The notes below the pieces were generated by a model. That model was not told the origin of the DNA and made no database searches. It worked only from the letters and a program-made list of their open reading frames with translations. Both the position numbers and the translations under genes were made by a program. Of a DNA stretch of 64,000 bases, positions 1-11,218 are shown one piece after another. The stretch's first letter is position 1; every line of letters starts with the position of its first letter. Origin of the DNA: Enterobacter sp. RHBSTW-00175 (GTDB taxonomy: Bacteria > Pseudomonadota > Gammaproteobacteria > Enterobacterales > Enterobacteriaceae); assembly GCF_013927005.1 (NCBI RefSeq), contig NZ_CP055930.1, forward strand, positions 2,914,001 through 2,978,000, read 5' to 3'.

Positions 1-429
1 CAGGTGACCAATCGCCAGCAGGGCGAACAGCACGGTCAGGCTCAGGAAGACGAACTGGAGCGCGCGGTTAGCCTTCAGGGTGCCGAAGAACATGAACAGG
101 GTGAAGACGCCCCACAGGCCCAGATAGACGCCCAGGAAGTGTGCGTTAGCGGCATCTGCCAGGCCCATTTTAGGCATCAGCAGAATGGCGACCAGGGTCA
201 GCCAGAAAGAACCGTAAGAGGTAAAGGCGGTTAAACCGAAGGTATTGCCTTTTTTATATTCCAGCAGGCCCGCGAAGATTTGTGCGATACCGCCGTAGAA
301 AATGCCCATCGCCAGGATAATGCCATCCATCGGGAACATCCCGATGTTGTGCAGGTTCAGCAGGATGGTGGTCATGCCAAAACCCATCAGGCCCAGCGGA
401 GCCGGATTAGCCAACTTAGTGTTGCCCAT
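1..429 (-). CDS. satP: Succinate-acetate/proton symporter SatP (YaaH), 3' end missing
   Basis: The reading frame enters from the left edge and begins with the ATG at 427-429, giving the first 143 of an expected 188 or so residues. The N-terminal [14 protein letters not shown] is the signature of the GPR1/FUN34/YaaH family, and it is followed by several hydrophobic membrane segments. In E. coli the protein is an inner-membrane channel or symporter for acetate and succinate. It is divergent from dnaK, as in E. coli. The stop codon lies outside the window. Identification rests on the signature, the hydrophobic pattern and the conserved position. Confidence 0.93.
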   Translation of the reverse strand, partial: MGNTKLANPAPLGLMGFGMTTILLNLHNIGMFPMDGIILAMGIFYGGIAQIFAGLLEYKKGNTFGLTAFTSYGSFWLTLVAILLMPKMGLADAANAHFLGVYLGLWGVFTLFMFFGTLKANRALQFVFLSLTVLFALLAIGHL

Positions 430-573
430 AAGTCCTCAAAAAAATCATCATTAATATGGTGAAATGGTTAAACCCGCGTCAATTCTCCCAGACGGGGCGC
501 GGCATCATAATGGGCGCAATCGATGCCGTCTATGATCTAATCAGGGTGAAATTAAAAATTTTTTTATCCTTCC

Positions 574-603
574 CCCTTGATGGATGCCGTTGCGACCCCA
601 TCT
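574..603 (+). promoter_or_regulatory. dnaKJ heat-shock promoter P1 (sigma-32)
   Basis: The -35 box CCCTTGAT (574-581) and -10 box CCCCATCT (596-603) are 14 bases apart. This fits the RpoH consensus CTTGAA-N13-15-CCCCATNT and lies where E. coli dnaK P1 is found. It should drive heat-induced transcription of dnaK and dnaJ. Confidence 0.88.
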
Positions 604-650
604 TGTAAGCAACCGCAGTGTGTGGACCTGAAAAAAATCAAATCTGGGCA

Positions 651-677
651 GTTGAAAAAGCACGTTCTGCCCTTATT
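651..677 (+). promoter_or_regulatory. dnaKJ heat-shock promoter P2 (sigma-32)
   Basis: GTTGAA (651-656) and CCCTTATT (670-677), 13 bases apart, are a weaker RpoH-type promoter about 50 bases before dnaK. It corresponds in position and sequence to the second E. coli dnaK promoter. Confidence 0.7.
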
Positions 678-725
678 ACAGGTACACAACCACATGTTGA
701 CTGAATTTTTAGTGGAGACGTTTAG

Positions 726-2639
726 ATGGGTAAAATTATTGGTATCGACCTGGGTACTACCAACTCTTGTGTAGCGATTATGGATGGCACTACTGCACGC
801 GTGCTGGAGAACGCCGAGGGCGATCGCACCACGCCTTCTATTATTGCTTATACCCAGGATGGTGAAACTCTGGTTGGTCAGCCGGCTAAACGTCAGGCAG
901 TGACAAACCCGCAAAACACCCTGTTTGCGATTAAACGCCTGATTGGCCGCCGCTTCCAGGACGAAGAAGTACAGCGTGATGAAGCCATCATGCCGTACAA
1001 AATCATCGGTGCTGACAACGGTGATGCATGGATTGATGTTAAAGGTCAGAAAATGGCACCACCGCAGATCTCTGCTGAAGTGCTGAAAAAAATGAAGAAA
1101 ACCGCGGAAGATTACCTGGGTGAGCCGGTAACTGAAGCTGTTATTACCGTTCCTGCATACTTCAACGATGCTCAGCGTCAGGCAACCAAAGATGCTGGCC
1201 GTATCGCAGGTCTGGAAGTAAAACGTATCATCAACGAACCAACCGCAGCGGCACTGGCCTACGGTCTGGATAAAGAAGTTGGCAACCGTACTATCGCGGT
1301 TTACGACCTGGGTGGTGGTACCTTCGATATCTCTATTATCGAAATCGACGAAGTTGACGGCGAAAAAACCTTTGAAGTTCTGGCAACCAATGGTGATACC
1401 CACCTGGGTGGTGAAGACTTCGATAGCCGTATGATCAACTACCTCGTTGACGAGTTTAAGAAAGATCAGGGTATTGACCTGCGTAACGATCCGCTGGCAA
1501 TGCAGCGCCTGAAAGAAGCCGCTGAGAAAGCGAAGATTGAACTCTCTTCCGCTCAGCAGACCGACGTAAACCTGCCGTACATCACTGCAGATGCGTCAGG
1601 TCCAAAACACATGAACATCAAAGTGACCCGTGCGAAACTGGAAAGCCTGGTAGAAGACCTGGTGAACCGTTCTATCGAGCCACTGAAAGTTGCACTGCAA
1701 GATGCTGGCCTGTCTGTGTCCGACATCCAGGACGTTATCCTGGTAGGTGGTCAGACGCGTATGCCAATGGTTCAGAAGAAAGTGGCTGAGTTCTTTGGTA
1801 AAGAGCCACGTAAAGACGTTAACCCGGACGAAGCTGTTGCTATCGGTGCAGCGGTTCAGGGCGGCGTGCTGACCGGTGAAGTTAAAGACGTACTGCTGCT
1901 GGACGTTACCCCGCTGTCTCTGGGTATCGAAACCATGGGCGGTGTGATGACTGCGCTCATCAACAAAAACACCACCATCCCAACGAAACACAGCCAGGTG
2001 TTCTCTACCGCTGAAGACAACCAGTCTGCGGTAACCATCCATGTGATTCAGGGTGAGCGTAAGCGTGCGTCTGATAACAAGTCTCTGGGTCAGTTCAACC
2101 TGGATGGTATCAGCCCGGCACCACGCGGAATGCCGCAGATCGAAGTTACCTTTGATATCGATGCCGACGGTATCCTGCACGTGTCTGCAAAAGACAAAAA
2201 CAGCGGTAAAGAGCAGAAGATCACCATCAAGGCATCTTCTGGCCTGAACGAAGCAGAAATCGAAAAAATGGTTCGCGATGCTGAAGCTAATGCTGAATCC
2301 GACCGTAAATTCGAAGAGCTGGTTCAGACCCGTAACCAGGGTGACCATCTGCTGCACAGCACCCGTAAGCAGGTTGAAGAAGCAGGCGATAAACTGCCAG
2401 CTGAAGACAAAACGGCTATCGAAGCTGCACTGAGTGCGCTGGAAACTTCTCTGAAAGGCGAAGACAAAGCGGACATCGAAGCGAAGATGCAAGAGCTGGC
2501 ACAGGCTTCTCAGAAGCTGATGGAAATCGCACAGCAGCAGCACGCGCAACAGCAGGCGGGTAGCGATGCTTCTGCGAACAATGCGAAAGACGACGACGTT
2601 GTCGATGCGGAGTTCGAAGAAGTGAAAGACAAAAAATAA
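726..2639 (+). CDS. dnaK: Molecular chaperone DnaK (Hsp70)
   Basis: A 637-residue cytoplasmic ATP-dependent chaperone that binds exposed hydrophobic segments and, with DnaJ and GrpE, refolds proteins and restrains sigma-32. The sequence starts [17 protein letters not shown], with the phosphate-1 loop DLGTTNS at residues 8-14, and has the phosphate-2 motif DLGGGTFD near residue 195. The substrate-binding beta domain follows from about residue 390, and the lid ends in the acidic EEVKDKK tail. Length is one residue shorter than in E. coli. It is the first gene of the dnaK-dnaJ operon behind two heat-shock promoters. Identification is certain. Confidence 0.99.
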   Translation: MGKIIGIDLGTTNSCVAIMDGTTARVLENAEGDRTTPSIIAYTQDGETLVGQPAKRQAVTNPQNTLFAIKRLIGRRFQDEEVQRDEAIMPYKIIGADNGDAWIDVKGQKMAPPQISAEVLKKMKKTAEDYLGEPVTEAVITVPAYFNDAQRQATKDAGRIAGLEVKRIINEPTAAALAYGLDKEVGNRTIAVYDLGGGTFDISIIEIDEVDGEKTFEVLATNGDTHLGGEDFDSRMINYLVDEFKKDQGIDLRNDPLAMQRLKEAAEKAKIELSSAQQTDVNLPYITADASGPKHMNIKVTRAKLESLVEDLVNRSIEPLKVALQDAGLSVSDIQDVILVGGQTRMPMVQKKVAEFFGKEPRKDVNPDEAVAIGAAVQGGVLTGEVKDVLLLDVTPLSLGIETMGGVMTALINKNTTIPTKHSQVFSTAEDNQSAVTIHVIQGERKRASDNKSLGQFNLDGISPAPRGMPQIEVTFDIDADGILHVSAKDKNSGKEQKITIKASSGLNEAEIEKMVRDAEANAESDRKFEELVQTRNQGDHLLHSTRKQVEEAGDKLPAEDKTAIEAALSALETSLKGEDKADIEAKMQELAQASQKLMEIAQQQHAQQQAGSDASANNAKDDDVVDAEFEEVKDKK

Positions 2640-2664
2640 TCGCCCTTTGAACGGGTAATTACTG

Positions 2665-2697
2665 GCACGGGCGAAGAGGTTTCCTCTCCGCCCGTGC
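2665..2697 (+). other. Intercistronic hairpin between dnaK and dnaJ
   Basis: GCACGGGCG (2665-2673) pairs perfectly with CGCCCGTGC (2689-2697), and AGAGG/CCTCT extends the stem across one mismatch to a short T-rich loop. No T tract follows, so it is not a classical terminator. It may protect the dnaK 3' end or trim expression of dnaJ relative to dnaK; that role is inferred. Confidence 0.7.
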
Positions 2698-2724
2698 ACG
2701 CATGTTAGGGGCAGATAAATAAAG

Positions 2725-3870
2725 ATGGCAAAGCAAGACTATTACGAGATTTTAGGCGTTTCCAAAACAGCGGAAGAGCGTGAAATCAAAAAGGCGTATA
2801 AGCGTCTGGCCATGAAATATCACCCGGATCGCAATCAGGGTGATAAAGAGGCTGAAGCCAAATTTAAAGAGATCAAAGAAGCCTACGAAATCCTGACCGA
2901 TGCACAAAAACGTGCGGCCTACGATCAGTACGGTCACGCAGCCTTTGAGCAGGGCGGCATGGGCGGCGGTGGATTCGGTGGCGGCGGCTTTGGCGGCGGC
3001 GCTGATTTCAGCGATATCTTCGGCGACGTATTCGGCGACATCTTTGGCGGTGGCCGTGGTCGTCAACGCGCGGCCCGTGGTGCGGATCTGCGCTACAACA
3101 TGGATCTGACGCTGGAAGAAGCCGTTCGCGGTGTGACCAAAGAGATCCGTATCCCGACGCTGGAAGAGTGTGACATTTGCCACGGCAGCGGCGCGAAGGC
3201 GGGAACTCAGCCACAGACCTGTCCAACCTGTCACGGCTCCGGCCAGGTGCAGATGCGTCAGGGCTTCTTCGCGGTACAGCAGGCCTGTCCACATTGTCAT
3301 GGTCGCGGTACGCTGATTAAAGATCCGTGCAACAAATGTCATGGTCACGGTCGCGTAGAGAAAACCAAAACCCTGTCCGTTAAAATCCCGGCCGGTGTTG
3401 ATACAGGCGACCGTATTCGTCTGACCGGTGAAGGCGAAGCGGGCGAGCACGGTGCACCAGCAGGCGATCTGTACGTTCAGGTTCAGGTGAAACAGCACGC
3501 TATCTTTGAGCGTGAAGGGAACAACCTGTACTGTGAAGTGCCGATCAACTTTGCGATGGCAGCACTCGGTGGTGAAATCGAAGTGCCTACGCTGGATGGT
3601 CGTGTAAACCTGAAAGTGCCTGGTGAGACGCAGACCGGCAAACTGTTCCGGATGCGCGGTAAGGGCGTTAAATCGGTTCGCGGTGGTGCTCAGGGCGACC
3701 TGCTGTGCCGCGTGGTGGTAGAAACACCGGTCGGGCTGAACGACAAGCAGAAACAGTTGCTGAAAGAGTTGCAGGAAAGCTTTGGCGGCCCAACGGGCGA
3801 GAAAAACAGCCCACGCTCCAAAAGCTTCTTCGATGGCGTCAAAAAATTCTTCGATGATTTGACCCGCTAA
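2725..3870 (+). CDS. dnaJ: Co-chaperone DnaJ (Hsp40)
   Basis: A 381-residue cytoplasmic Hsp40 that delivers substrates to DnaK and stimulates its ATPase. The J domain has the HPD motif at residues 33-35. A Gly/Phe-rich linker follows (about 75-110), then four zinc-binding repeats of the CxxCxGxG type ([32 protein letters not shown]), then the C-terminal substrate-binding domains. The Gly-rich linker probably accounts for the five residues more than the 376 of E. coli. The gene lies 85 bases after dnaK in the same operon and is followed by a terminator. Confidence 0.99.
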   Translation: MAKQDYYEILGVSKTAEEREIKKAYKRLAMKYHPDRNQGDKEAEAKFKEIKEAYEILTDAQKRAAYDQYGHAAFEQGGMGGGGFGGGGFGGGADFSDIFGDVFGDIFGGGRGRQRAARGADLRYNMDLTLEEAVRGVTKEIRIPTLEECDICHGSGAKAGTQPQTCPTCHGSGQVQMRQGFFAVQQACPHCHGRGTLIKDPCNKCHGHGRVEKTKTLSVKIPAGVDTGDRIRLTGEGEAGEHGAPAGDLYVQVQVKQHAIFEREGNNLYCEVPINFAMAALGGEIEVPTLDGRVNLKVPGETQTGKLFRMRGKGVKSVRGGAQGDLLCRVVVETPVGLNDKQKQLLKELQESFGGPTGEKNSPRSKSFFDGVKKFFDDLTR

Positions 3871-3894
3871 CACTCGACAGTAACGCGACATTCT

Positions 3895-3926
3895 AAAAAG
3901 CCTGGAAGCGATTCCGGGCTTTTTCT
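3895..3926 (+). terminator. Terminator after dnaJ
   Basis: AAAAAGCCTGGAA, a short loop and TTCCGGGCTTTTT form a GC-rich hairpin ending in a T run, 25 bases after the dnaJ stop. It should end the dnaKJ transcript. Confidence 0.85.
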
Positions 3927-4044
3927 ATTTGTGGGTATGTTTCGGAAAAAACGAATTAATACTCAACATTAATCTGTTTTTGCCGAGTTGTTAGGCTTGG
4001 TATTATGGTTTTATCGAGGTATTGTCGTAAAAGAGAGAACTTAA

Positions 4045-5220
4045 GTGAAATTACTACACCGTTTCTTTAGCAATGAGGCGTCTGGCGGCATCATTTTGAT
4101 TATTGCCGCTGTGGCGGCCATGGTGTTGGCCAACCTGGGGGCAACACGCGAGCTCTATCATGCATTTCTGGAAACACCGGTCGAGTTACGGGTCGGCGTG
4201 CTGGAAATTAATAAAAACATGCTGCTGTGGATCAATGATGCGCTGATGGCGGTGTTTTTCCTGCTGGTAGGGTTAGAGGTTAAACGTGAGATGGTGCTTG
4301 GCTCGCTTGCCAGTCGTCAGCGCGCGGCGTTTCCGGTGATTGCCGCGCTTGGTGGCATGGTTGTTCCGGCGCTGCTCTTCCTGGCGTTTACCTGGCAAGA
4401 TCCGATGGCGCGACACGGATGGGCTATTCCGGCAGCAACGGATATCGCCTTTGCGCTTGGGGTGCTGGCGCTGCTGGGTAGCCGCGTTCCCGTGGCACTG
4501 AAAATATTCCTGATGGCGCTGGCGATTATTGATGACCTCGGTGCCATCGTGATTATCGCGCTGTTCTACACCAGCGAACTGTCAATTCTGTCGCTGAGTG
4601 TGGCCGCAGGGGCCATTGCGGTACTGGCGTTGCTGAATATCTGCAACGTGCGCCGTATCGGCATCTATGTGCTGGTGGGGATAGTGCTCTGGACGGCGGT
4701 GCTAAAATCCGGCGTGCACGCCACACTGGCAGGGGTGATCGTCGGCTTCCTGGTGCCACTGAAGCCGCAGGATGGCAAATCACCGGCAAAACAGCTGGAG
4801 CATGTGCTTCACCCGTGGGTCGCCTTTATGATCCTGCCGCTGTTTGCCTTTGCTAACGCTGGCGTTTCTCTGGAAGGGGTCACGATGGATGGATTGACCT
4901 CTATGCTGCCACTCGGGGTAATTGCCGGGCTGTTTGTTGGTAAGCCACTGGGGATCAGCCTGTTCTGTTGGCTGGCACTGAAACTGAAGCTGGCATCATT
5001 ACCGCAGGGTACGACGTTTAAGCAGATCATGGCGGTGGGTGTGCTGTGCGGAATCGGCTTTACGATGTCTATCTTTATCTCGACGCTGGCCTTTGGCACA
5101 CATGCGCCTGAGCTTATCATCTGGGCAAAACTGGGCATCCTGATTGGGTCATTACTGGCTGCGGTTATCGGTTATACCTTGTTGAAGGTGAAATTGCCCG
5201 GACAGGTTGTTCAGGCATAA
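4045..5220 (+). CDS. nhaA: Na+/H+ antiporter NhaA
   Basis: A 391-residue inner-membrane antiporter that expels sodium or lithium in exchange for two protons, needed at high salt and alkaline pH. It has about 12 hydrophobic segments. The ion-binding Asp163-Asp164 pair (IIDDLGA), Asp133 (ATDIAF) and the pH-sensor His225 (SGVHAT) fall at exactly the E. coli positions. The start is GTG at 4045, as in E. coli, preceded by AGAGAG. The regulator nhaR follows 58 bases downstream. The hokC/sokC and IS186 sequences found upstream of nhaA in K-12 are absent. Confidence 0.98.
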   Translation: MKLLHRFFSNEASGGIILIIAAVAAMVLANLGATRELYHAFLETPVELRVGVLEINKNMLLWINDALMAVFFLLVGLEVKREMVLGSLASRQRAAFPVIAALGGMVVPALLFLAFTWQDPMARHGWAIPAATDIAFALGVLALLGSRVPVALKIFLMALAIIDDLGAIVIIALFYTSELSILSLSVAAGAIAVLALLNICNVRRIGIYVLVGIVLWTAVLKSGVHATLAGVIVGFLVPLKPQDGKSPAKQLEHVLHPWVAFMILPLFAFANAGVSLEGVTMDGLTSMLPLGVIAGLFVGKPLGISLFCWLALKLKLASLPQGTTFKQIMAVGVLCGIGFTMSIFISTLAFGTHAPELIIWAKLGILIGSLLAAVIGYTLLKVKLPGQVVQA

Positions 5221-5229
5221 CAGGAAACC

Positions 5230-5251
5230 GGGAGAAGGGCAGCCTTCTCCC
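5230..5251 (+). other. Perfect hairpin between nhaA and nhaR
   Basis: GGGAGAAGG (5230-5238) and CCTTCTCCC (5243-5251) form a nine-base-pair stem with a GCAG loop. It is not followed by a T tract, so it may be an RNA processing or stability element in the nhaAR message. Confidence 0.6.
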
Positions 5252-5278
5252 GATACACAATCAGGGAGAGAAGACGCG

Positions 5279-6178
5279 ATGTCTCATATCAATTACAACC
5301 ATCTTTACTATTTCTGGCACGTCTACAAAGAGGGCTCGGTGGTCGGCGCGGCAGAGGCGCTGTATCTGACGCCACAAACCATTACCGGGCAGATAAAAGC
5401 ACTGGAAGAGCGTTTACAGGGCAAGCTGTTTAAGCGTAAAGGTCGCGGTATCGAGCCAAGTGAACTGGGCGAGCTGGTTTTCCGCTACGCCGACAAGATG
5501 TTCACCTTAAGCCAGGAGATGCTGGATATCGTCAACTACCGCAAAGAGTCGAACTTGCTCTTTGATGTGGGAGTGGCGGATGCCCTGTCAAAACGGCTGG
5601 TGAGTGGTGTGCTGGATGCTGCGGTGGTGGAAGATGAACAGATCCACCTGCGCTGCTTTGAATCCACCCACGAGATGCTGCTGGAGCAGCTGAGCCAGCA
5701 TAAGCTGGATATGATTATTTCGGACTGCCCGATTGATTCAACGCAGCAGGAAGGGTTGTTCTCGGTGAAGATTGGCGAATGTGGTGTGAGCTTCTGGTGC
5801 ATCAACCCGCCGCCGGAAAAACCGTTCCCGGCCTGTCTGGAAGAGCGTCGTTTGCTGGTACCAGGCAGACGTTCCATGCTCGGACGTAAGCTGCAAAACT
5901 GGTTTAACTCCCAGGGGCTGAATGTGGAGATCCTCGGTGAGTTTGATGATGCCGCACTGATGAAAGCCTTTGGCGAAGCGCATAACGCTATCTTTGTTGC
6001 GCCAACGCTTTATGCGCACGATCTCTACTCGGATAACAAGATTACGGAGATTGGTCGAGTGGATAATGTGATGGAAGAGTATCACGCGATCTTTGCCGAA
6101 AGGATGATCCAGCATCCGGCGGTGCAGCGCATTTGTAATCGGGACTACTCGGCATTGTTCATGCCACCGGCAATCTGA
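5279..6178 (+). CDS. nhaR: LysR-type transcriptional activator NhaR
   Basis: A 299-residue LysR-family activator of nhaA that responds to sodium and, in E. coli, also activates osmC and pgaABCD. The N-terminal helix-turn-helix covers roughly residues 5-65 ([20 protein letters not shown]...[13 protein letters not shown]), and the rest is the effector-binding domain. The frame is open back to 5207, but the ATG at 5279 is preferred. It follows AGGGAGAG, matches the E. coli N-terminus, and avoids a 24-residue extension through the nhaA stop region and the hairpin. Confidence 0.97.
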   Translation: MSHINYNHLYYFWHVYKEGSVVGAAEALYLTPQTITGQIKALEERLQGKLFKRKGRGIEPSELGELVFRYADKMFTLSQEMLDIVNYRKESNLLFDVGVADALSKRLVSGVLDAAVVEDEQIHLRCFESTHEMLLEQLSQHKLDMIISDCPIDSTQQEGLFSVKIGECGVSFWCINPPPEKPFPACLEERRLLVPGRRSMLGRKLQNWFNSQGLNVEILGEFDDAALMKAFGEAHNAIFVAPTLYAHDLYSDNKITEIGRVDNVMEEYHAIFAERMIQHPAVQRICNRDYSALFMPPAI

Positions 6179-6184
6179 AGACAT

Positions 6185-6211
6185 AAAAAAACCCGCGTTA
6201 AGCGGGTTCTT
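6185..6211 (-). terminator. Terminator of rpsT
   Basis: Read on the reverse strand, AACCCGC-TTAA-CGCGGGTT is followed by a run of Ts (the A run at 6185-6191). It lies just downstream of the rpsT stop and may also stop transcription coming from nhaR. Confidence 0.85.
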
Positions 6212-6235
6212 TAAACAAGCAACAACAAGCGGCGA

Positions 6236-6826
<591 letters not shown>

Positions 6827-7753
6827 ATGAAGCTGATACGCGGCATACATAATCTTAGTAAAGCCCCGCACGGGTGCGTTCTGACCATTGGTAATTTCGA
6901 CGGCGTGCATCGTGGGCATCAGGCGCTGTTACAAGGATTGCGTAAAGAGGGGGAGGCGCGTGGCCTGCCCGTTGTGGTCATGATTTTTGAGCCACAGCCG
7001 CTGGAGCTGTTTGCGGGCGAGAAGTCGCCTGCGCGCCTTACCCGGCTACGCGAGAAATTGCGCTACCTTGCCGAGTGCGGTGTGGACTACGTGCTGTGTG
7101 TACGATTCGATCGTCGCTTTGCAGCGCTGACAGCACAAAATTTTGTCGGTGAGCTGTTAGTTAAGCGTCTTGGCGTACAGTTTCTCGCAGTAGGTGATGA
7201 TTTCCGCTTTGGCGCTGGTCGTCAGGGCGATTTCTTGTTATTACAGAAGGCTGGCCTGGAGTACGGTTTTGACGTCACCAGCGCCATGACCTTCTGCGAG
7301 GGCGGCGTTCGGGTCAGCAGCACGGCGGTGCGCCAGGCACTGGCGGATGATGATCTGAACACGGCGGAAAACCTGCTTGGACACCCTTTCACCATTTCCG
7401 GGCGCGTGGTACATGGCGATGCCCTGGGCCGCACTATTGGTTTCCCGACGGCGAATATCCCGCTGCGTCGTCAGGTTTCCCCGGTAAAAGGGGTCTACGC
7501 GGTGGAAGTGGCCGGACTGGGCGAAAAGCCGTATTTCGGTGTGGCCAACATTGGCACGCGTCCAACGGTTGCCGGCGTGCGACAGCAGCTTGAAGTGCAC
7601 CTGTTGGACGTTGTAATGGACCTCTACGGTCGCCATATAGATGTAATACTGCGTAAAAAAATACGCAATGAGCAGCGATTTGCTTCGCTGGACGAACTTA
7701 AGGCGCAAATAGCGCGAGATGAATTAACGGCCCGCGAGTTTTTTGGGCTTTGA
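6827..7753 (+). CDS. ribF: Bifunctional riboflavin kinase / FAD synthetase RibF
   Basis: A 308-residue cytoplasmic enzyme that phosphorylates riboflavin to FMN and adenylylates FMN to FAD. The N-terminal nucleotidyltransferase domain has GNFDGVHRGHQALL near residues 23-36 and the ISSTAVRQAL region. The C-terminal flavokinase domain has GRTIGFPTANI and GVANIGTRPTV. E. coli RibF is about 312 residues, and the small difference is at the C-terminus, which here ends AREFFGL. It is followed after 45 bases by ileS in the same direction, as in E. coli. Confidence 0.98.
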   Translation: MKLIRGIHNLSKAPHGCVLTIGNFDGVHRGHQALLQGLRKEGEARGLPVVVMIFEPQPLELFAGEKSPARLTRLREKLRYLAECGVDYVLCVRFDRRFAALTAQNFVGELLVKRLGVQFLAVGDDFRFGAGRQGDFLLLQKAGLEYGFDVTSAMTFCEGGVRVSSTAVRQALADDDLNTAENLLGHPFTISGRVVHGDALGRTIGFPTANIPLRRQVSPVKGVYAVEVAGLGEKPYFGVANIGTRPTVAGVRQQLEVHLLDVVMDLYGRHIDVILRKKIRNEQRFASLDELKAQIARDELTAREFFGL

Positions 7754-7798
7754 ACCCGGCTTAAATGCCTACGTGATAAATACGGAACCGAGAATCTG

Positions 7799-10615
7799 AT
7801 GAGTGACTATAAATCAACCCTGAATTTGCCGGAAACAGGGTTCCCGATGCGCGGCGATCTCGCCAAGCGTGAACCGGGAATGCTGGCGCGTTGGACCGAT
7901 GATGACCTGTACGGCATCATTCGTGCAGCCAAAAAAGGCAAAAAAACCTTCATTCTGCATGATGGCCCTCCATATGCGAATGGCAGCATTCATATTGGTC
8001 ACTCTGTAAACAAGATTCTGAAAGACATTATCGTGAAGTCCAAAGGCCTCACGGGTTTTGACTCGCCTTACGTTCCGGGCTGGGATTGCCACGGTCTGCC
8101 AATCGAGCTGAAAGTGGAGCAGGAATTCGGTAAGCCGGGCGAGAAGTTCACCGCCGCAGAATTCCGCGCGAAATGCCGCGAATACGCTGCCACTCAGGTT
8201 GACGGCCAGCGTGCTGACTTCATCCGTCTGGGCGTGCTGGGCGACTGGTCGCACCCGTATCTGACCATGGACTTCAAAACCGAAGCCAACATCATCCGCG
8301 CGCTGGGCAAAATCATCGGCAACGGCCACCTGCACAAAGGCGCGAAGCCGGTGCACTGGTGCGTTGACTGCCGTTCTGCGCTGGCAGAAGCGGAAGTTGA
8401 GTATTACGACAAAACCTCTCCGTCTATCGACGTGGCGTTCCATGCCGTCGATCAGGAAGCGGTGAAAGCCAAATTTGGCGTGACTTCTGTAAACGGCCCA
8501 GTATCGCTGGTTATCTGGACTACCACCCCGTGGACCCTGCCTGCCAACCGTGCGATCTCCCTGTCTGGCGAGTTCGAGTATGCGCTGGTGCAGGTTGAAG
8601 GTCAGGCGGTTATCCTGGCGAAAGATCTGGTTGAAAGCGTGCTGAAACGCGCGCACATCACCGACTACACCGTGCTGGGCACCGTGAAAGGCGACGCGCT
8701 GGAACTGATGCGCTTCAAACATCCGTTCCTCGACTTCGACGTTCCGGCTATCCTGGGCGACCACGTCACGCTGGAAGCGGGTACCGGTGCGGTGCATACC
8801 GCCGGTGGCCACGGCCCGGACGATTACAATATCAGCCTGAAATACGGTCTTGAAATCGCTAACCCGGTTGGCCCGGACGGCTCATACCTGCCTGGCACCT
8901 ACCCGGCGCTGGACGGTATTAACGTCTTCAAAGCGAACGACATCATCGTTGATATGCTGCGTGACCGCGGCGCGCTGCTGCACGTAGAGAAAATGCAGCA
9001 CAGCTATCCATGCTGCTGGCGTCACAAGTCACCAATCATCTTCCGTGCGACCCCACAGTGGTTCGTCAGCATGGATCAGAAAGGCCTGCGTGCGCAGTCC
9101 CTGCAAGAGATCAAAGGCGTGCAGTGGATCCCGGACTGGGGTCAGGCGCGTATCGAATCCATGGTGGCTAACCGTCCTGACTGGTGTATCTCCCGTCAGC
9201 GTACCTGGGGCGTGCCGATGTCTCTGTTCGTGCATAAAGAGACGCAAGAGCTGCACCCGAACACTCTGGAACTGATGGAAGAAGTGGCGAAGCGTGTTGA
9301 AGCTGACGGCATTCAGGCGTGGTGGGATCTCGACTCCCGCGACATCCTGGGCGCAGACGCTGACAACTACGAGAAAGTGCCAGATACCCTGGACGTGTGG
9401 TTCGACTCCGGTTCTACCCACTCTTCCGTCGTTGACGTGCGCCCGGAATTTACCGGTCACGCTGCCGACATGTATCTGGAAGGTTCTGACCAGCACCGTG
9501 GCTGGTTCATGTCATCTCTGATGATCTCCACCGCCATGAAAGGCAAAGCGCCATACCGTCAGGTACTGACCCACGGCTTCACCGTGGATGGTCAGGGACG
9601 CAAGATGTCCAAATCTATCGGTAACACCGTTTCTCCTCAGGATGTGATGAACAAACTGGGTGCGGACATTCTGCGTCTGTGGGTGGCATCTACCGATTAC
9701 ACCGGCGAAATGGCGGTGTCTGACGAGATCCTCAAACGCGCAGCCGACAGCTATCGTCGTATCCGTAACACCGCGCGCTTCCTGCTGGCGAACCTGAATG
9801 GTTTTGATCCAGTGAAAGACATGGTGAAACCGGAAGAGATGGTCGTTCTGGATCGCTGGGCGGTAGGCTGCGCGAAAGCGGCACAGGACGATATCCTGAA
9901 AGCCTATGAGTCTTACGACTTCCACGAAGTGGTGCAGCGCCTGATGCGTTTCTGCTCCATCGAAATGGGCTCGTTCTACCTCGACATCATCAAAGACCGT
10001 CAGTACACCGCGAAAGCAGACAGCGTTGCGCGTCGTAGCTGCCAGACTGCGCTGTATCACATCGCAGAAGCGCTGGTGCGCTGGATGGCGCCGATCATGT
10101 CCTTCACCGCAGATGAAATCTGGGGCTACCTGCCAGGCGACCGTGAGAAGTATGTCTTCACCGGCGAGTGGTACGAAGGTCTGTTCGATCTCTCCGCTAC
10201 TGAAGCAATGAACGATGCCTTCTGGGACGAGCTGCTGAAAGTGCGTGGCGAAGTGAACAAGGTTATCGAGCAGGCGCGTGCTGACAAGAAAGTCGGTGGC
10301 TCTCTGGAAGCAGCAGTGACCCTGTACGCAGAACCTGAGCTGGCGGCGAAACTGACGGCGCTGGGCGATGAATTGCGATTTGTCCTGTTGACCTCGGGTG
10401 CGAAAGTTGCGGATTATGCCGACGCTTCTGCTGATGCCCAGCAGAGCGAACTGCTCAAAGGGCTGAAAGTCGCACTGAGCAAAGCCGAAGGTGATAAATG
10501 CCCGCGTTGCTGGCATTACACCACTGATGTCGGCCAGGTGGCGGAACACGCAGAGATCTGCGGACGCTGTGTAAGCAACGTCGCCGGTGACGGCGAGAAA
10601 CGTAAGTTTGCCTGA
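7799..10615 (+). CDS. ileS: Isoleucyl-tRNA synthetase
   Basis: A 938-residue class I aminoacyl-tRNA synthetase that charges tRNA-Ile and edits misactivated valine; the length equals the E. coli enzyme. The HIGH motif is at residues 65-68, the KMSKS loop near residue 602 ([12 protein letters not shown]), and the CP1 editing domain lies between them. A C-terminal zinc site is formed by CPRCWHY and CGRCVSN. The stop codon TGA shares its last base with the lspA start, so the two genes are probably translationally coupled. Confidence 0.99.
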   Translation: MSDYKSTLNLPETGFPMRGDLAKREPGMLARWTDDDLYGIIRAAKKGKKTFILHDGPPYANGSIHIGHSVNKILKDIIVKSKGLTGFDSPYVPGWDCHGLPIELKVEQEFGKPGEKFTAAEFRAKCREYAATQVDGQRADFIRLGVLGDWSHPYLTMDFKTEANIIRALGKIIGNGHLHKGAKPVHWCVDCRSALAEAEVEYYDKTSPSIDVAFHAVDQEAVKAKFGVTSVNGPVSLVIWTTTPWTLPANRAISLSGEFEYALVQVEGQAVILAKDLVESVLKRAHITDYTVLGTVKGDALELMRFKHPFLDFDVPAILGDHVTLEAGTGAVHTAGGHGPDDYNISLKYGLEIANPVGPDGSYLPGTYPALDGINVFKANDIIVDMLRDRGALLHVEKMQHSYPCCWRHKSPIIFRATPQWFVSMDQKGLRAQSLQEIKGVQWIPDWGQARIESMVANRPDWCISRQRTWGVPMSLFVHKETQELHPNTLELMEEVAKRVEADGIQAWWDLDSRDILGADADNYEKVPDTLDVWFDSGSTHSSVVDVRPEFTGHAADMYLEGSDQHRGWFMSSLMISTAMKGKAPYRQVLTHGFTVDGQGRKMSKSIGNTVSPQDVMNKLGADILRLWVASTDYTGEMAVSDEILKRAADSYRRIRNTARFLLANLNGFDPVKDMVKPEEMVVLDRWAVGCAKAAQDDILKAYESYDFHEVVQRLMRFCSIEMGSFYLDIIKDRQYTAKADSVARRSCQTALYHIAEALVRWMAPIMSFTADEIWGYLPGDREKYVFTGEWYEGLFDLSATEAMNDAFWDELLKVRGEVNKVIEQARADKKVGGSLEAAVTLYAEPELAAKLTALGDELRFVLLTSGAKVADYADASADAQQSELLKGLKVALSKAEGDKCPRCWHYTTDVGQVAEHAEICGRCVSNVAGDGEKRKFA

Positions 10616-11115
10616 TGAGTAAATCTCTCTGTTCAACAGGACTGCGCTGGCTGTGGCTGGTTGTGGTCGTGCTGATTATTGATCTGGGCAGCAAGTTCCT
10701 GATCCTCCAGAACTTTGCTCTGGGGGATACGGTGTCGCTGTTCCCGTCCCTTAATCTGCATTACGCGCGTAACTACGGCGCGGCGTTTAGTTTCCTTGCT
10801 GACAGCGGTGGCTGGCAGCGCTGGTTCTTCGCGGGTATCGCTATCGGTATCTGCGTGATTCTGGCGGTGCTGATGTACCGTTCGAAGGCAACGCAAAAAC
10901 TGAATAACATCGCCTACGCGCTGATCATTGGTGGCGCGTTAGGTAACCTGTTTGATCGCCTGTGGCACGGCTTTGTGGTCGATATGATCGACTTCTACGT
11001 CGGCGACTGGCACTTCGCAACCTTTAATCTGGCCGATAGCGCAATTTGTATCGGTGCGGCGTTAATCGTGCTGGAAGGCTTCTTGCCGAACGCAGCCGCG
11101 AAGAAGCAGGCTTAA
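10615..11115 (+). CDS. lspA: Lipoprotein signal peptidase (signal peptidase II)
   Basis: A 166-residue inner-membrane aspartyl protease with four membrane segments that cleaves diacylglyceryl-modified prolipoproteins before the lipobox cysteine. The catalytic aspartates lie in the conserved segments VVDMIDFY and NLADSAI near residues 122-143. The ATG overlaps the ileS stop by one base. The coupling ileS-lspA is conserved in enterobacteria. The protein is two residues longer than in E. coli. Confidence 0.98.
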   Translation: MSKSLCSTGLRWLWLVVVVLIIDLGSKFLILQNFALGDTVSLFPSLNLHYARNYGAAFSFLADSGGWQRWFFAGIAIGICVILAVLMYRSKATQKLNNIAYALIIGGALGNLFDRLWHGFVVDMIDFYVGDWHFATFNLADSAICIGAALIVLEGFLPNAAAKKQA

Positions 11116-11120
11116 ACCCC

Positions 11121-11187
11121 GCCGGGCGGCGCTTCGCTTGCACCGGCCTACGGTAATGTAGGCCCGGTAAGCGCAGCGCCACCGGGC
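11121..11187. repeat. Paired REP (BIME-like) element after lspA
   Basis: GCCGGGCGGCGCTTCGC...CACCGGCCTAC (11121-11151) is followed by an inverted copy, GTAGGCCCGGTAAGCGCAGC...GCCACCGGGC (11158-11187). The GCCGGG...CCGGCCTAC pattern is typical of enterobacterial repetitive extragenic palindromes. It lies in the 103-base lspA-fkpB gap, where it may stabilise the upstream RNA or bind gyrase, IHF or Pol I. Confidence 0.85.
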
Positions 11188-11218
11188 AACAGGCACCAAA
11201 AACAAGCGAGCAATTTGC

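Larger units (their letters stand above)
430..725. other. satP-dnaK divergent intergenic region
   Basis: This 296-base gap carries the promoters for both directions. The dnaK-proximal half contains two sigma-32-like promoters, annotated separately, and a ribosome-binding site GGAG at 714-717, eight bases before the dnaK ATG. I see no convincing gene in the gap. Confidence 0.75.

Noticed and set aside
5207..5278. N-terminal extension of nhaR
   Set aside because: It would cover the nhaA stop and the intergenic hairpin and has no counterpart in known NhaR proteins.
7814..10636. Long reverse-strand reading frames opposite ileS (332 and 374 codons)
   Set aside because: They are codon-usage shadows of ileS; no family resemblance, no ribosome sites and Cys/His/Phe-rich composition typical of antisense frames.
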